From: Dinoroseobacter sp.
Lineage (GTDB): Bacteria > Pseudomonadota > Alphaproteobacteria > Rhodobacterales > Rhodobacteraceae
Direction of reading: 5' to 3'
DNA: 64,000 bases
NCBI GenBank assembly: GCA_030066795.1
Contig: JASJAW010000003.1
Coordinates: 28,943 to 92,942, forward strand
Part shown: piece after piece, positions 55,083-64,000 of the stretch
Layout: every line of letters begins with the position of its first letter
How positions within the stretch are numbered: the first letter of the stretch is position 1
Program-made: the position numbers and the translations under genes
Notes under the pieces: model-generated
What the model was told of the DNA's origin: nothing
What the model saw: the letters and a program-made list of their open reading frames with translations, nothing else
Database searches by the model: none

Positions 55083-55950
55083 GTACTCTCACACTCACTA
55101 CAGCATCCGACGCCGCCTTTAGCACTGCGCTGTGACGTGGGCGGCAGGCCCAAACACTCGTAAATCGAGCGGCGCCGGGTTCTGGACCAGCGGTCTTGGA
55201 AACCGCTGGGGGCAACTTGGCCATCACCCCAAATTACCCTGTTTAGGCTCAGAGGCCTCCGTCGTCGTGAGGCACTGGGAAAAAAATGTCGTAATTGACT
55301 GAGGCCCCCTGGCGACGACTCAAACAATACAGCTTTCTTTGCGCTGGGTCTGTGAGCTAAGTCACACTCAAATCGTGAATGTGGCCAAAATGCGGCACGG
55401 TTTGCGATCGTCCTAAAAGCAGTTTCGTCATTTACCGTTACCTCAGCGCAGGTTACGGAGACGAGTTAATTTCGCCGCGTTTCTCTGGGAATCTACCATG
55501 CTGGGATAAAGTTATCCCAAACCTTTTTTCGGAGTCGCCGTTGGGTCGCTGAAGCGTGTTGTGCGCCGCGCGAATCGGTACCAGCGGGCCATCCTGACTC
55601 CCCCTTCGCACGGGGATCCATCGCATCACTTGTAAGGTGCGGGGCAGCCCTTCTCCTTCGGCATCCGGATCGATAAGAGAGCGACCGCTGGTGAGCGTTA
55701 CAAGCGTCGTACACTACCCCATATTACGCACCGGAACGCCAGACAATTACGCCCCACCTGAAAGCATGTTGTCTGATTTGTGACTTCCATCCGCGCCCAA
55801 AGCCTACTGGGTCTCTCGCAGTTGCGACGAGGAATGTGCCCTGAGTGTTCGTTTCAAGCTGGTAAGACGGAGTTTGTATGGTTTACCGCGCGATGACGCG
55901 CCTTATTGTGCGCTGTCTACCGCGCTGTCTACTGCGCGGTCTTGGGGACG
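55083..55950. other. 868-base gene-free region with several hairpins
   Basis: No frame here has a good ribosome binding site or a recognisable product, and the base composition looks less GC-biased than the neighbours. It holds structured elements. A stem CCAGCGGT/ACCGCTGG with a seven-base loop lies at 55187-55209. A terminator-like hairpin lies at 55502-55529. A tandem repeat of GCGCTGTCTAC lies at 55910-55932. A 7-base stem lies at 55919-55940, just beyond the DUF2244 stop. It may contain a small RNA or be decayed DNA. Confidence 0.5.
55502..55529 (+). terminator. terminator-like hairpin with T6 in the gene-free region
   Basis: TGGGATAA and TTATCCCA pair perfectly around two bases and are followed, after AACC, by TTTTTT. 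On the plus strand this would end a transcript, but no gene lies upstream, so it may mark the end of a small RNA. Confidence 0.5.
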
Positions 55951-56469
55951 TCAGCGTCTTAAAGCGTTGAGCCGATCCTGGAGATCAGCATACAGCATGA
56001 TGCGTTCTTCCGGGCTCAAAAAAGCACCCAACTCGACCTCCCTGTCGCTACCGCGCAGGGTGAGGTAGTTTTCAACCGGTCCTTGCGAAGGATGCAATGT
56101 GAGTTCAACCCAATACGGATTTGCTTCCCAGTGCTGATCGGACTGCCGCGGATTGTGACGGGTCAAAGCGATCCGCTCCGCTGAGAGTTCCAAAACCTCG
56201 TTTAACGACAGGTCCGTTTGGTTGCGGACAATGCCATACCACACGCCGGCCAGAGCCAGCAGCATAAACGGCAGAAGTCCCCATAACACGACGCTGCCGA
56301 GAACCGCGATAAGGGGCAATGACAGAGCTGTTGCGGTGATGCCAATAAACCAGACAAAACCTTTCGCGGTTAAAGACCGATGCGGCCAGAGTCGCAGGAC
56401 AGCCACAGGTGAAAAGGCCCCAGATTTCTCCGGGGCCTCTTGCATCGTTTCAGACCATTCAATGGGCAT
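55951..56469 (-). CDS. DUF2244 family membrane protein
   Basis: The 172-residue protein has two adjacent hydrophobic helices (about residues 38-55 and 57-78) and a C-terminal soluble domain with NPYWVELTLHP and GAFLSPEERIMLYADLQDRL, which identify DUF2244. The function is unknown. It starts one base inside the ctaD stop (TGATG on the minus strand), so it is translationally coupled to cytochrome oxidase subunit I and may help in its assembly, an inference from position. A 7-base stem without a T run follows its stop. Confidence 0.85.
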   Translation of the reverse strand: MPIEWSETMQEAPEKSGAFSPVAVLRLWPHRSLTAKGFVWFIGITATALSLPLIAVLGSVVLWGLLPFMLLALAGVWYGIVRNQTDLSLNEVLELSAERIALTRHNPRQSDQHWEANPYWVELTLHPSQGPVENYLTLRGSDREVELGAFLSPEERIMLYADLQDRLNALRR

Positions 56470-58145
56470 CAGTGGCTGGTTTGCTTATCCCACATATCAC
56501 GTGTCGGAAGCTGTTCGAACGTGTGCTCCGGCGGCGGGTTGGGCAGAGTCCACTCGAGCGTGTCTGCGTGTTCGTTCCAGTAGTTCTCTTCTGTGACCTT
56601 CTTACCGCGTGTCACGGTGTAGTAGATCACGCCGATGAAGAAGAGGAACGAGGCGAAGGACAGGAATGCGCCCCAGCTCGAAATCCAGTTCCAGTAAGCG
56701 AAGGCCTCCGGATAGTCGATGTAGCGGCGCGGCATACCCTGACGCCCGAGGAAATGCTGCGGGAAGAAGGTCAGGTTGGCACCGATGAAGAACGTCCAGA
56801 AGTGCAGCTTACCCGCCCATTCCGGGTACTGTCGCCCTGACATCTTGCCGATCCAGAAGTAGACACCAGCGAAGATCCCAAATACGGCGCCCAGCGACAT
56901 CACATAATGGAAATGCGCCACGACGTAGTAGGTATCGTGGTAGGCGCGGTCCACTGCGGCTTGGCTGAGTACGATCCCGGTCACGCCGCCAACGGTGAAA
57001 AGGAACAGGAAACCGATGGCGAAGAGCATCGGTGTCTCGAACGTGATCGAGCCCTTCCACATGGTGGCAATCCAGCTGAAGATCTTCACGCCAGTCGGAA
57101 CCGCGATGACCATTGTCGCCAGCATGAAGTAGCTTTGCTGGGTCAGTGACATTCCGACCGTGTACATGTGGTGGGCCCAGACGACGAAGCCCAGGCCGCC
57201 GATGGCGATCATGGCCCAGACCATCGGCATGTAGCCGAAGATCGGCTTGCGCGAGAATGTCGCGATAACGTGGCTGATGATACCGAAGGCGGGCAGGATC
57301 ACGATATACACTTCCGGGTGCCCGAAGAACCACAGGATGTGCTGATAGAGCACCGGGTCCCCTCCGCCGCTTGGGTCGAAGAAAGTCGTCCCGAAATTCC
57401 GGTCGGTCAGCAGCATGGTGATCGCCCCTGCTAGAACCGGCAGTGCCAGAAGGATCAGCCACGCGGTGACAAAGATCGACCACGCAAACAGCGGCACCTT
57501 GAAGAGCGTCATGCCCGGGGCTCGCATGTTCAGGAATGTCGTAATGATATTGATCGCGCCGAGGATCGACGAGGCCCCCGAGACGTGGACCGCGAAGATC
57601 GCGAGGTCCATGGAGAAGCCGTCCTCATTCGTCGAAAGCGGCGGGTAGAGCACCCAGCCGACCCCAGACCCAGTCTGACCGTTGCCACCCGGTGCGAGGA
57701 CCGAGGCAACCGCCAGCGACGTACCGGCCACGTAGAGCCAGAACGACAGATTGTTGAGACGCGGGAAGGCCATATCGGGAGCGCCGATATGCAAAGGCAT
57801 GAAATAGTTGCCAAATCCACCGAAGAGGGCAGGAATTACCACAAAGAACATCATCAAGATGCCGTGGCCTGTGATCAGCACGTTCCAAAGGTGTCCGTTC
57901 GGTGTGCAAAGATCCCCAGCGGCGGCTGCGGTCAGTCGCGCGCCCTCCATACACATGTACTGAACCCCGGGGTTCATCAGCTCCATGCGCATGTAAACGG
58001 TAAAGGCGACCGATATAAATCCGGCCAGACCCGCCACCAGAATATAGAGGATCCCGATATCCTTGTGGTTGGTCGACATGAACCACCGCGTGAAGAACCC
58101 GCGGGTATCTTCATGGCCGTGATCATGGATGGCTGCATCTGCCAT
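56469..58145 (-). CDS. ctaD: cytochrome c oxidase subunit I (aa3 type)
   Basis: The 558-residue heme-copper oxidase subunit has twelve membrane helices. The copper B and heme ligand regions are [14 protein letters not shown] (with the channel glutamate), [11 protein letters not shown] and [29 protein letters not shown] is also typical. The HPEVY signature places it in the aa3 type rather than cbb3. AGGAGAG precedes the ATG. Other oxidase subunits are not in the window, which is usual for Rhodobacteraceae where ctaD stands apart. Confidence 0.97.
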   Translation of the reverse strand: MADAAIHDHGHEDTRGFFTRWFMSTNHKDIGILYILVAGLAGFISVAFTVYMRMELMNPGVQYMCMEGARLTAAAAGDLCTPNGHLWNVLITGHGILMMFFVVIPALFGGFGNYFMPLHIGAPDMAFPRLNNLSFWLYVAGTSLAVASVLAPGGNGQTGSGVGWVLYPPLSTNEDGFSMDLAIFAVHVSGASSILGAINIITTFLNMRAPGMTLFKVPLFAWSIFVTAWLILLALPVLAGAITMLLTDRNFGTTFFDPSGGGDPVLYQHILWFFGHPEVYIVILPAFGIISHVIATFSRKPIFGYMPMVWAMIAIGGLGFVVWAHHMYTVGMSLTQQSYFMLATMVIAVPTGVKIFSWIATMWKGSITFETPMLFAIGFLFLFTVGGVTGIVLSQAAVDRAYHDTYYVVAHFHYVMSLGAVFGIFAGVYFWIGKMSGRQYPEWAGKLHFWTFFIGANLTFFPQHFLGRQGMPRRYIDYPEAFAYWNWISSWGAFLSFASFLFFIGVIYYTVTRGKKVTEENYWNEHADTLEWTLPNPPPEHTFEQLPTRDMWDKQTSH

Positions 58146-58358
58146 GCTGCTCTCCTGTTCGTCGTTCCGTCAGACGCTGTGGTCGCCACCATAGGCGCAC
58201 CGCGTCCGCAATGTCCCGATGAGTTGTTTAGCGGTGCGCTGACAGGCGGGCAATGCCTCCCGCATTGACATACAACGAAAATTGCATGTGTTTTTGGCCT
58301 GTCGCGCGCTTTCGTCGCATTCTATCGCCTGCCGCGGGCTTGAGGCCGGTCGGGGTCT

Positions 58359-58883
58359 TCACGCTCGCGGCCATGTGACCAGCGAAACAGCGTTGCGATT
58401 CAAAGACCGAACTTGCCGTGGATTCGTCCAGAATTTCGCCAATTTCTCTTTCCACCAAAGAGGCGGTCGAACAGTACAATGTGCGTTCTCGCCGTTGGGA
58501 AGTATCTCCGCCGCCTTGGCGCAAGAGATATTGAAAAACGCATTTTCGCTGATGTTCCGGATCTGCTGCAGGACCGCGTCAACATTCTCCAAGGGGATAT
58601 GTTCCATCACGTCGGTGCACAGAACGAAATCGGTTTCGACAGCCGGCAGAGTATCGAGACCGGGGATCGCCGGGTCATATTTATACGCTGTCGCGTCATG
58701 AATTTTCGCAATCCAGTCCGCGGTTCTCGATTGCCCGCATCCGTAGTCCAGAAGGCTGTCGATCTTTGGCAAAACCGCGATTTGCTTGAGAATGATCCCG
58801 GCAAGGATCTCGGACGTTTGTCCATAGATCTTGGACGCGTGTACCTGACGATACTGATCGATCAATTGCTCCGCACGGGTCAT
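58359..58883 (-). CDS. class I SAM-dependent methyltransferase
   Basis: The 174-residue protein has the SAM-binding motif LLDYGCGQSRTADWI (about residues 45-58), and the later CTDVMEHIPLENVDAVLQ fits a small-molecule methyltransferase. The ATG at 58883 has AAGGAG six bases upstream. The usual C-terminal lid is short. The substrate is unknown. It lies 45 bases downstream of lipB on the same strand and could be in its operon. Confidence 0.8.
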   Translation of the reverse strand: MTRAEQLIDQYRQVHASKIYGQTSEILAGIILKQIAVLPKIDSLLDYGCGQSRTADWIAKIHDATAYKYDPAIPGLDTLPAVETDFVLCTDVMEHIPLENVDAVLQQIRNISENAFFNISCAKAAEILPNGENAHCTVRPPLWWKEKLAKFWTNPRQVRSLNRNAVSLVTWPRA

Positions 58884-58928
58884 TTCAACTCCTTCGGTCG
58901 CCAAAGGAACGGCGCGCGCAGGGAGGTG

Positions 58929-59594
58929 TCAAGCGCGCTCTGTAGACGTCGTCCCGAAGGCGTCATCAAAGGTCGTCTTTAAAGCGACATCGATATCGTC
59001 CATCGAGACCGGCAGGCCCAGATCGACGAGGCTGGTCACCCCGTGGTCCGAGATGCCGCACGGCACAATCCCCGAAAAATGGTCCAGATCGGGTTCGACG
59101 TTAATCGACAACCCATGAAGACTAACCCAGCGCTTCATGCGGATGCCAACGGCAGCGATTTTGTCCTCGGCATGGCTGCCATCCGCGTGGAGTGGTTTGT
59201 CCTCACGCACGACCCAAACACCCACACGTCCGGGACGCCGCTCGCCCTTCACATTGAACTCGGCCAGCGTCGCGATGACCCAGTCTTCGACCTGGCAGAC
59301 GAATTTGCGGATATCCCGCCCACGCTTTGTCAGATCGAGCATAAGGTAGACCACCCGCTGACCCGGACCGTGGTAGGTATACTGCCCGCCGCGCCGCGTC
59401 TTGTGGACCGGGAAGCGGTCGGGATCGGTGAGGTCTTTCGGGTCCGCTGAGCTACCGGCCGTGTAGAGCGGCGGATGTTCCAGCAACCAGATCAACTCGT
59501 CTGCGCTCCCACGGGCAATGGCGTCCGCGCGGGCCTCCATCACGGCGATGGCCTCGTCGTAGTCAACCAGAGTATCGGATGTTTTCCACTCCAT
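58929..59594 (-). CDS. lipB: octanoyltransferase LipB
   Basis: The 221-residue enzyme transfers octanoyl from acyl carrier protein to lipoyl domains. Active-site residues are C179 (SGIVPCGIS) and K145 ([13 protein letters not shown]), with [20 protein letters not shown] and [11 protein letters not shown] conserved. The ATG at 59594 gives the standard length, with AAAGGACC upstream. lipA is not in the window. Confidence 0.95.
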   Translation of the reverse strand: MEWKTSDTLVDYDEAIAVMEARADAIARGSADELIWLLEHPPLYTAGSSADPKDLTDPDRFPVHKTRRGGQYTYHGPGQRVVYLMLDLTKRGRDIRKFVCQVEDWVIATLAEFNVKGERRPGRVGVWVVREDKPLHADGSHAEDKIAAVGIRMKRWVSLHGLSINVEPDLDHFSGIVPCGISDHGVTSLVDLGLPVSMDDIDVALKTTFDDAFGTTSTERA

Positions 59595-59753
59595 TTCAGG
59601 TCCTTTGCCGGTTTCCTGCGCTGATGGCCCATAGCGCTCCCGCGTGCAAGCCGGAGCATCGCCTCGCACAGGCCCCAAGCCAAGCAGCAACGACGTTTTT
59701 TTGCTTCACATCCCCCCAAACCCTCGTTAAAGACGCGCTCACACCAGTCACGT

Positions 59754-59840
59754 GCGGTCGTGGCGGAATTGGTAGACGCGCAGCGTTGAGGTCGCTGTGG
59801 GGTAACTCCCGTGGAAGTTCGAGTCTTCTCGACCGCACCA
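59754..59840 (+). tRNA. tRNA-Leu (anticodon GAG)
   Basis: An 87-base tRNA with encoded CCA. The acceptor stem is GCGGTCG with CGACCGC and discriminator A. The D arm follows as GCGGAATTGGTAGACGC. The anticodon stem is CAGCG/CGCTG with loop TTGAGGT, giving the anticodon GAG (59788-59790). A long variable arm (TGGGGTAACTCCCG) and T arm GGAAG-TTCGAGT-CTTCT complete it. The long variable arm, A73 and GAG fit leucine. It reads CUC and CUU codons. Confidence 0.97.
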
Positions 59841-60380
59841 GTATTTTAAAAATCTTGTATAATTATTAGGTGGTTGCGGTTCTCGAGGAACGAGCCGTCC
59901 ACCCTTTTGACCACCCATTTTTGTTCGTTTGACGGCGATATTTTCCCCAAAGGCGGTCGTTCAGCCAGCTGGGACTTGGTTCGAACCTGACCGAAACCGT
60001 CAGATGTCTTCTCTGAGCGGAAAGCTGAAATGGTCAGACTAAAGCGTTCGCAGGTGCGGCGACGCTACCGACAGAGGCCGTCAGCTGCGCTGCAGAAAGA
60101 AAAGCGGTCATTCATTCACAGCGCAGCGAAGTTCGGGGAGCCGGCGTCCGAGTTGCGGACGAAGCCGGCAGTTGACCTATGTCCGCTTTGCAGAAACAGG
60201 ACTTCCTATTGGGCTGCCGGTGATCACGAGAGTACCCATGAAGCCCGTGAAGCGAGTGCCATGATTGATCGTATGCGCCGATTGAAAGCCATGGGCTACA
60301 ATTCCTGTGCCTCAAGCGATTGAAGCGCCGCGGCTCAATTTAACCTCGGACGAGGTGCACCGACGTTATCTCGGAGCATG
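59841..60380. other. 540-base gene-poor region after tRNA-Leu
   Basis: The first 30 bases are A+T rich. A hairpin with GGTGG/CCACC and CGG/CCG, CTCG/CGAG pairs (59869-59903) is followed by CTTTT and may end the tRNA transcript. Two similar stretches, GCGGTCGTTCA (about 59953) and GCGGTCATTCA (about 60105), lie in the same orientation. GCCGGC-GTCCG pairs with CGGAC and GCCGGC at 60138-60167. A 97-codon open frame (60030-60323) shows no recognisable domain, and I do not call it a gene. Confidence 0.45.
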
Positions 60381-61406
60381 CTACCCGCCGTGCGCTGACG
60401 CCAGTTTCCGCATCTCGGAAGGTGGCATTCCGAAGTACCGACGAAAGGCGCGCGAGAAATTGAACTGGTCGGAGAAGCCTGCCAACTCTGCGACCGCAGC
60501 AAGCGGAAGGGAGGTCTCGGCGACGTGTTCACGCGCTATGCCCATCCTGATCCGGCCGGTCAAATCCTTGAAATGACAGCCGGTTCGCTCCAACTTGCGT
60601 TGTAAAGTCCGGACCCCCAGATCCAGGGATCTCGCCGCCGCATCGAGACTCACACTGCCAGAACCGATCTGAAGCCGGATAATCTCTTCGACAACGGCTT
60701 CGAAGCTCTCTGGCGGCTTGTGGTCTCGCGCTCGCATGGCTTCCGAGAACGTGGTGTGGCTTTGGCTCAGTTCGGGCCGTCTGCGAAGCGTCAGGTATTC
60801 CTGCGGGAAGGCCAGAGCGATGCATTCTGCGTTGTAGCGGATTTCGGTAGGTAGGATGTCCTCGAGCAGGCTTGGTGTGACCGGTGGCGGGATGTCCATT
60901 TCGACCGCGTCCGGGAACCACTCCGGTCCAGTGAAGTGGCGAACGAGGTTGGTGCAGGACCCGACTGTGGCAAGGCAGATTTGAGGGTAGTCCGCGTGGT
61001 CGGTCGTAGCGAACCGAAACCGACACCACGCGATGTCGCCAATCAAATCGATTCGAAGTAGGTCGTAGTTGCAGAAGCAGCAAAGCGTCCTGATGAAGCG
61101 TTGCAGGCAACCGCCCAGCGTCTCTCCTTCCACGATGTGACGCCCCCATGCACCGTTGGTGGCAATGTTGAGGTGCGCGCCAAGCTTTGCGCCAAGGAGA
61201 GGGTCACCGGCCTGGCGCGCAGCGCTGCCGAGGAATCTGGCCGCTGCAACTTCCGGAACGAAGTAGCCTTCTTGCACCGGCATGTCCGCTGGTAGCCCGG
61301 CATCCGAAAACGATCGGCGAAGTGCGCGCGCGCCAAGTTCACCGGCCACGAATTCCGGCATCCCAACCAGCGCACTTGCTGTGATAAGCGGAACCGTCTC
61401 GACCAT
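60381..61406 (-). CDS. AraC family transcriptional regulator (Arabinose_bd type)
   Basis: The 341-residue protein has an N-terminal Arabinose_bd-like domain (about residues 20-205) and a C-terminal AraC DNA-binding domain with two helix-turn-helix units, from SLDAAARSLDLGVRTLQRKL and LAAVAELAGFSDQFNFSRAF to RRYFGMPPSEMRK. The ATG at 61406 gives MVETVPLITASALVG, normal for this OruR/ArgR-like group. It is divergent from the sulfatase gene, 139 bases apart, and probably controls it. Confidence 0.9.
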   Translation of the reverse strand: MVETVPLITASALVGMPEFVAGELGARALRRSFSDAGLPADMPVQEGYFVPEVAAARFLGSAARQAGDPLLGAKLGAHLNIATNGAWGRHIVEGETLGGCLQRFIRTLCCFCNYDLLRIDLIGDIAWCRFRFATTDHADYPQICLATVGSCTNLVRHFTGPEWFPDAVEMDIPPPVTPSLLEDILPTEIRYNAECIALAFPQEYLTLRRRPELSQSHTTFSEAMRARDHKPPESFEAVVEEIIRLQIGSGSVSLDAAARSLDLGVRTLQRKLERTGCHFKDLTGRIRMGIAREHVAETSLPLAAVAELAGFSDQFNFSRAFRRYFGMPPSEMRKLASAHGG

Positions 61407-61462
61407 GCTAACACCACTGCAACGCCACATAGTTGCTCGTAACAGGATAACACGGCATGTCG

Positions 61463-61479
61463 TGAAATGACATATTTCA
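61463..61479. promoter_or_regulatory. inverted repeat between the AraC and sulfatase genes
   Basis: TGAAAT and ATTTCA are separated by GACAT. The element is about 66 bases before the sulfatase start and 57 from the regulator start. It is a candidate operator, although AraC-type proteins more often use direct repeats. Confidence 0.35.
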
Positions 61480-61545
61480 AATCTTAACCGGTCCGATCCG
61501 ACGAAGTATTCTGTTTCCAAAGACATATTTATTTTGAAGGGCATT

Positions 61546-63141
61546 ATGAAGCGCATTCTATTTGCGGCAATCGGATCACTCGCTCTGGCATCATCCGCAT
61601 TCGCTCAAACCGACGGACAGGCTCAGGAAAAGCCAAACATCCTCGTGATCTGGGGTGACGATGTCGGTTGGTCCAACGTAGGTGCGTACAACATGGGCAT
61701 GATGGGGTATCGGACACCCAACATCGACCGCATCGCCAAAGAAGGCATGCTCTTCACAGACTATTATGCACAGCAGAGTTGCACAGCCGGTCGTGCCGCT
61801 TTCATCACCGGGCAACATCCGTTCCGGACCGGCCTCCTGACCGTCGGAATGCCGGGCGCGTCACTCGGCTTGCAGCCTGAGGACCCAACGATTGCGGACC
61901 TTCTGAAGGAGCAGGGGTACGCCACAGGTCAGTTCGGCAAGAACCACCTTGGCGACCTGAACAAGTTCCTTCCTACGGTTCATGGCTTCGATGAGTTCTT
62001 TGGCAGTCTTTACCATTTGAACGCAGAGGAAGAACCGGAAGACTCGCAATATCCGCACGATGTCGAAGGTTTCTATGAAACGTTTGGCCCTCGGGGCAAC
62101 CTTGATTGCAAAGCAACGGATGTCGATGATCCGACCGAAGAGCCGCGCTGGGGGCGTATCGGAAAACAGGTATGCGAGGACACCGGTCCGATTACACGCA
62201 AGCGCATGGAGACCATGGAGAGTGAGTTGTTGGAGCGCTCGCTGGATTTCATGGAGCGCGCCCATGCCGACGGCAAACCATTTTTTATCTGGCACAACGC
62301 ATTGCGCATGCACGTCTGGACGCGACTCTCTGAGCAGTGGGAGGGATCGACCAGATATGGCCTTTATGCAGATGGCATGCAGGAGCTTGACTGGGTGGTT
62401 GGCGAGCTACTGGCCAAGCTCGAAGAGTTGGGCATTGCCGACAACACGATCGTGGTCTTTTCCTCGGACAATGGAGCGGAGAAGTTCACCTGGCCGGATG
62501 GCGGAACCAACCCGTTTCACGGTGAAAAGGGCCAGACGTGGGAAGGTGGCTTTCGGGTACCTGCCCTGGTTCGTTGGCCCGGCGTTGTCGAACCCGGCCG
62601 CATCTCGAATGAAATCTTCTCGCACGAAGACTGGCTACCGACCCTTCTTGCCGCCGCCGGTGATCCGGACATCGTTGAAAAGCTAAAGGCCGGACATACC
62701 GCAAATGGCAAAGACTTCAAGGTGCATATCGACGGCTACAACCAGATTGAGTTGCTCGCCGGGAACGAGGAAAGCGCGCGTCAGGAGATCTTCTACTTCG
62801 ACGATAACGGATCCCTGAATGCCGTTCGTGTCAATGACTGGAAGGTTCATTTCTCCGTCAATGAGCACTGGTTTGGTGGCACGCAGGCGTTTCCCGAAAA
62901 CTTCCCTCGGATCACCAATCTGCGCATGGACCCTTATGAGGAAGTCGCTGGCAACATGGAGCATCAGATGATGTATTTCCGCTGGGCGGGCGACAAATTC
63001 TGGATCTACCAACCGATGCAGGCCTTTGTCGGTCGCTTTCTCCAGACATTTGAAGAGTTCCCGCAGCGCCAGAAGTCCGCGACCCGTAATGTCAATCAGG
63101 TACTGGAGCGAATGCAAAGCCGTTCGCCGACAGGGCGATAG
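61546..63141 (+). CDS. secreted sulfatase (arylsulfatase family)
   Basis: The 531-residue protein has a signal peptide cleaved near ASSAFA (residue 20). The alkaline-phosphatase-type sulfatase domain begins NILVIWGDDVGWSNVG, with metal-binding aspartates D38 and D39. The formylglycine motif is CTAGR (C79), of the C-x-A-x-R form, and VFSSDNGAEKFTW supplies further metal ligands. Activity needs a formylglycine-generating enzyme, not seen here. ATG at 61546 is used, with GAAGG upstream. It would release sulfate from an organic ester in the periplasm; the natural substrate is unknown. Confidence 0.9.
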   Translation: MKRILFAAIGSLALASSAFAQTDGQAQEKPNILVIWGDDVGWSNVGAYNMGMMGYRTPNIDRIAKEGMLFTDYYAQQSCTAGRAAFITGQHPFRTGLLTVGMPGASLGLQPEDPTIADLLKEQGYATGQFGKNHLGDLNKFLPTVHGFDEFFGSLYHLNAEEEPEDSQYPHDVEGFYETFGPRGNLDCKATDVDDPTEEPRWGRIGKQVCEDTGPITRKRMETMESELLERSLDFMERAHADGKPFFIWHNALRMHVWTRLSEQWEGSTRYGLYADGMQELDWVVGELLAKLEELGIADNTIVVFSSDNGAEKFTWPDGGTNPFHGEKGQTWEGGFRVPALVRWPGVVEPGRISNEIFSHEDWLPTLLAAAGDPDIVEKLKAGHTANGKDFKVHIDGYNQIELLAGNEESARQEIFYFDDNGSLNAVRVNDWKVHFSVNEHWFGGTQAFPENFPRITNLRMDPYEEVAGNMEHQMMYFRWAGDKFWIYQPMQAFVGRFLQTFEEFPQRQKSATRNVNQVLERMQSRSPTGR

Positions 63142-63179
63142 CATTTCGGTCAGTTCCGTTAACAGATGGGAGACACAAA

Positions 63180-64000
63180 ATGATGTCGAGACTTACCCTT
63201 GTCCTGGTCGCACAGGCCTGTTTAGTCGGAGGCACCGCATATGCTGAGCCGGTTGAGACGATCGACAAGTTCTTCTCACCCGACGGCGAACAGGTCACCG
63301 AAGCGACCTATCCCAGCGCCGAGAGCGCGCGCCAGTACTTGCAGGAGCAAAGCGCGGTTGGCGTGAACAACTTCAATCACCGCCGCGTGCTCACGCCCAC
63401 CGACAAGCAGACGGTGGTGCGCATGAACCGCGATACCTACTACTCCTTCGGTGTCGTCGACGTCTCGCAAGGTGCAACGGTGACCCTGCCCGAAGTGCCC
63501 GAGGGCAAGTACCTGTCTGGGATGATCATCACCCAGGATCACAGGATCTACCCAATGTTCTATGGTGCCGGCGATCACGAACTGACGACGCACATTGGCG
63601 ACCACGTCTTTGTCGTCATCCGCCTCGACGCGACGTTCTCGGTGGAAGAGGCGAACGCGATCCAGGATCAGATACAGATCACCGCGAATAGCTCCAAACC
63701 ATTCATGGCCGAGCCGGTTGACGAAGCCTCGTTTAGAGCGGTCGAAGCCGCGCTGAAGGCCAAGATGCCAGGCATTGCCATGCGCGATGGACGGGGCGCG
63801 CTGGTCGGATGCTTTACGTCGCCGCTTGACGAGTCAGACATGTTGCGCTCGCAGGAAAAATACGAAGTCTGTTCCGCGATCGGCTGGGGCGGCGCGCAGA
63901 TGGTCGACAACATCTACGAGCTTTCGGCCGCATACCCTGCGGATGTCTGCCATCAGGCGACCTTCGAAGATCCCGAGAACAAGGCATTCTGGTCGGTCAC
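63180..64000 (+). CDS. secreted DUF1254/DUF1214-type protein (5' part)
   Basis: This frame starts at ATG 63180 with GGGAG nine bases upstream, has a signal peptide ending near GGTAYAEP, and stays open to the window edge (273 codons). VRMNRDTYYSFGVVDVS, MFYGAGDHELTT and the late CHQATFEDPENKAFWSV resemble DUF1254 followed by DUF1214. Proteins of this kind are periplasmic or secreted, without an agreed biochemical role. It follows the sulfatase after 38 bases with no terminator, so the two are probably in one operon. Confidence 0.82.
   Translation, partial: MMSRLTLVLVAQACLVGGTAYAEPVETIDKFFSPDGEQVTEATYPSAESARQYLQEQSAVGVNNFNHRRVLTPTDKQTVVRMNRDTYYSFGVVDVSQGATVTLPEVPEGKYLSGMIITQDHRIYPMFYGAGDHELTTHIGDHVFVVIRLDATFSVEEANAIQDQIQITANSSKPFMAEPVDEASFRAVEAALKAKMPGIAMRDGRGALVGCFTSPLDESDMLRSQEKYEVCSAIGWGGAQMVDNIYELSAAYPADVCHQATFEDPENKAFWSV

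Noticed and set aside
55187..55209. tRNA-like anticodon arm (stem CCAGCGGT/ACCGCTGG, loop CTTGGAA)
   Set aside because: No acceptor stem, D arm or GTTCGA-type T arm can be fitted around it. At most it is a tRNA remnant, and it is noted only as a hairpin.
60030..60323. 97-codon open frame after tRNA-Leu
   Set aside because: It encodes an arginine-rich, domain-free sequence that runs through a strong inverted repeat, so it is probably not a gene despite a fair ribosome binding site.

Overview
This window looks like a chromosome segment of an alphaproteobacterium of the Rhodobacteraceae/Roseobacter group. The grounds are a high G+C content, a complete division and cell wall (dcw) cluster that carries the Rhodobacteraceae-type inserts (an ACT-domain gene between mraY and murD, a DUF2484 gene between murC and murB), a SAM-II riboswitch in front of metZ, a glyQ-(small membrane protein)-glyS-PPDK-like gene order, and ctaD followed by a DUF2244 gene. 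I cannot fix the genus from the sequence alone. No CRISPR array, transposase or integrase was seen.

Layout. 0-23.2 kb: mraZ (end only), rsmH, ftsL, ftsI, murE, murF, mraY, ACT protein, murD, ftsW, murG, murC, DUF2484, murB, ddl, ftsQ, ftsA, ftsZ, a strong terminator, then lpxC, bamD, recN. Many neighbours overlap by the four bases ATGA, so translation is probably coupled. This block makes lipid II, assembles the divisome and supplies lipid A and outer membrane assembly functions. 23.2-32.6 kb: ClC-type chloride channel, folE2 (with a palindrome and a structured leader), metZ (with promoter and SAM-II riboswitch), an alpha/beta hydrolase, a glutathione S-transferase, trkH, and a secreted peptidoglycan-binding protein whose protease domain has lost its catalytic residues. 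32.6-43.6 kb: glyQ, a small membrane protein, glyS, a PPDK-like protein with a decayed nucleotide domain, a cell wall hydrolase, folB with an unusual C-terminal extension, folP, glmM and a 45-residue membrane protein.

43.6-55 kb: EamA transporter, ilvC divergent from two coupled Lrp-type regulators with a cupin gene, a class V aminotransferase, a UbiH-type hydroxylase, a 78-residue membrane protein behind two PhaR-like boxes, a HAD nucleotidase, a GntR regulator, a GT2 polysaccharide synthase-like protein behind a CtrA-type box, carA and yqeY. 55-64 kb: about 0.87 kb without a gene but with several hairpins, DUF2244 and ctaD, a methyltransferase, lipB, tRNA-Leu(GAG), a 0.54 kb gene-poor stretch, and a divergent AraC regulator/secreted sulfatase pair followed by a DUF1254-type secreted protein that runs off the end.

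The regulatory signals are the most informative part. They are the metZ promoter plus SAM-II aptamer, the folE2 palindrome and leader, PhaR-like boxes before a tiny membrane protein, a CtrA-type box and a Shine-Dalgarno hairpin before the glycosyltransferase, and a palindrome in the ilvC/lrp gap. I did not find a clearly new multi-gene system. The best candidates for undescribed biology are the folE2 leader, the PhaR-box small protein, the inactive protease-like protein and the PPDK-like protein of the glyS locus.
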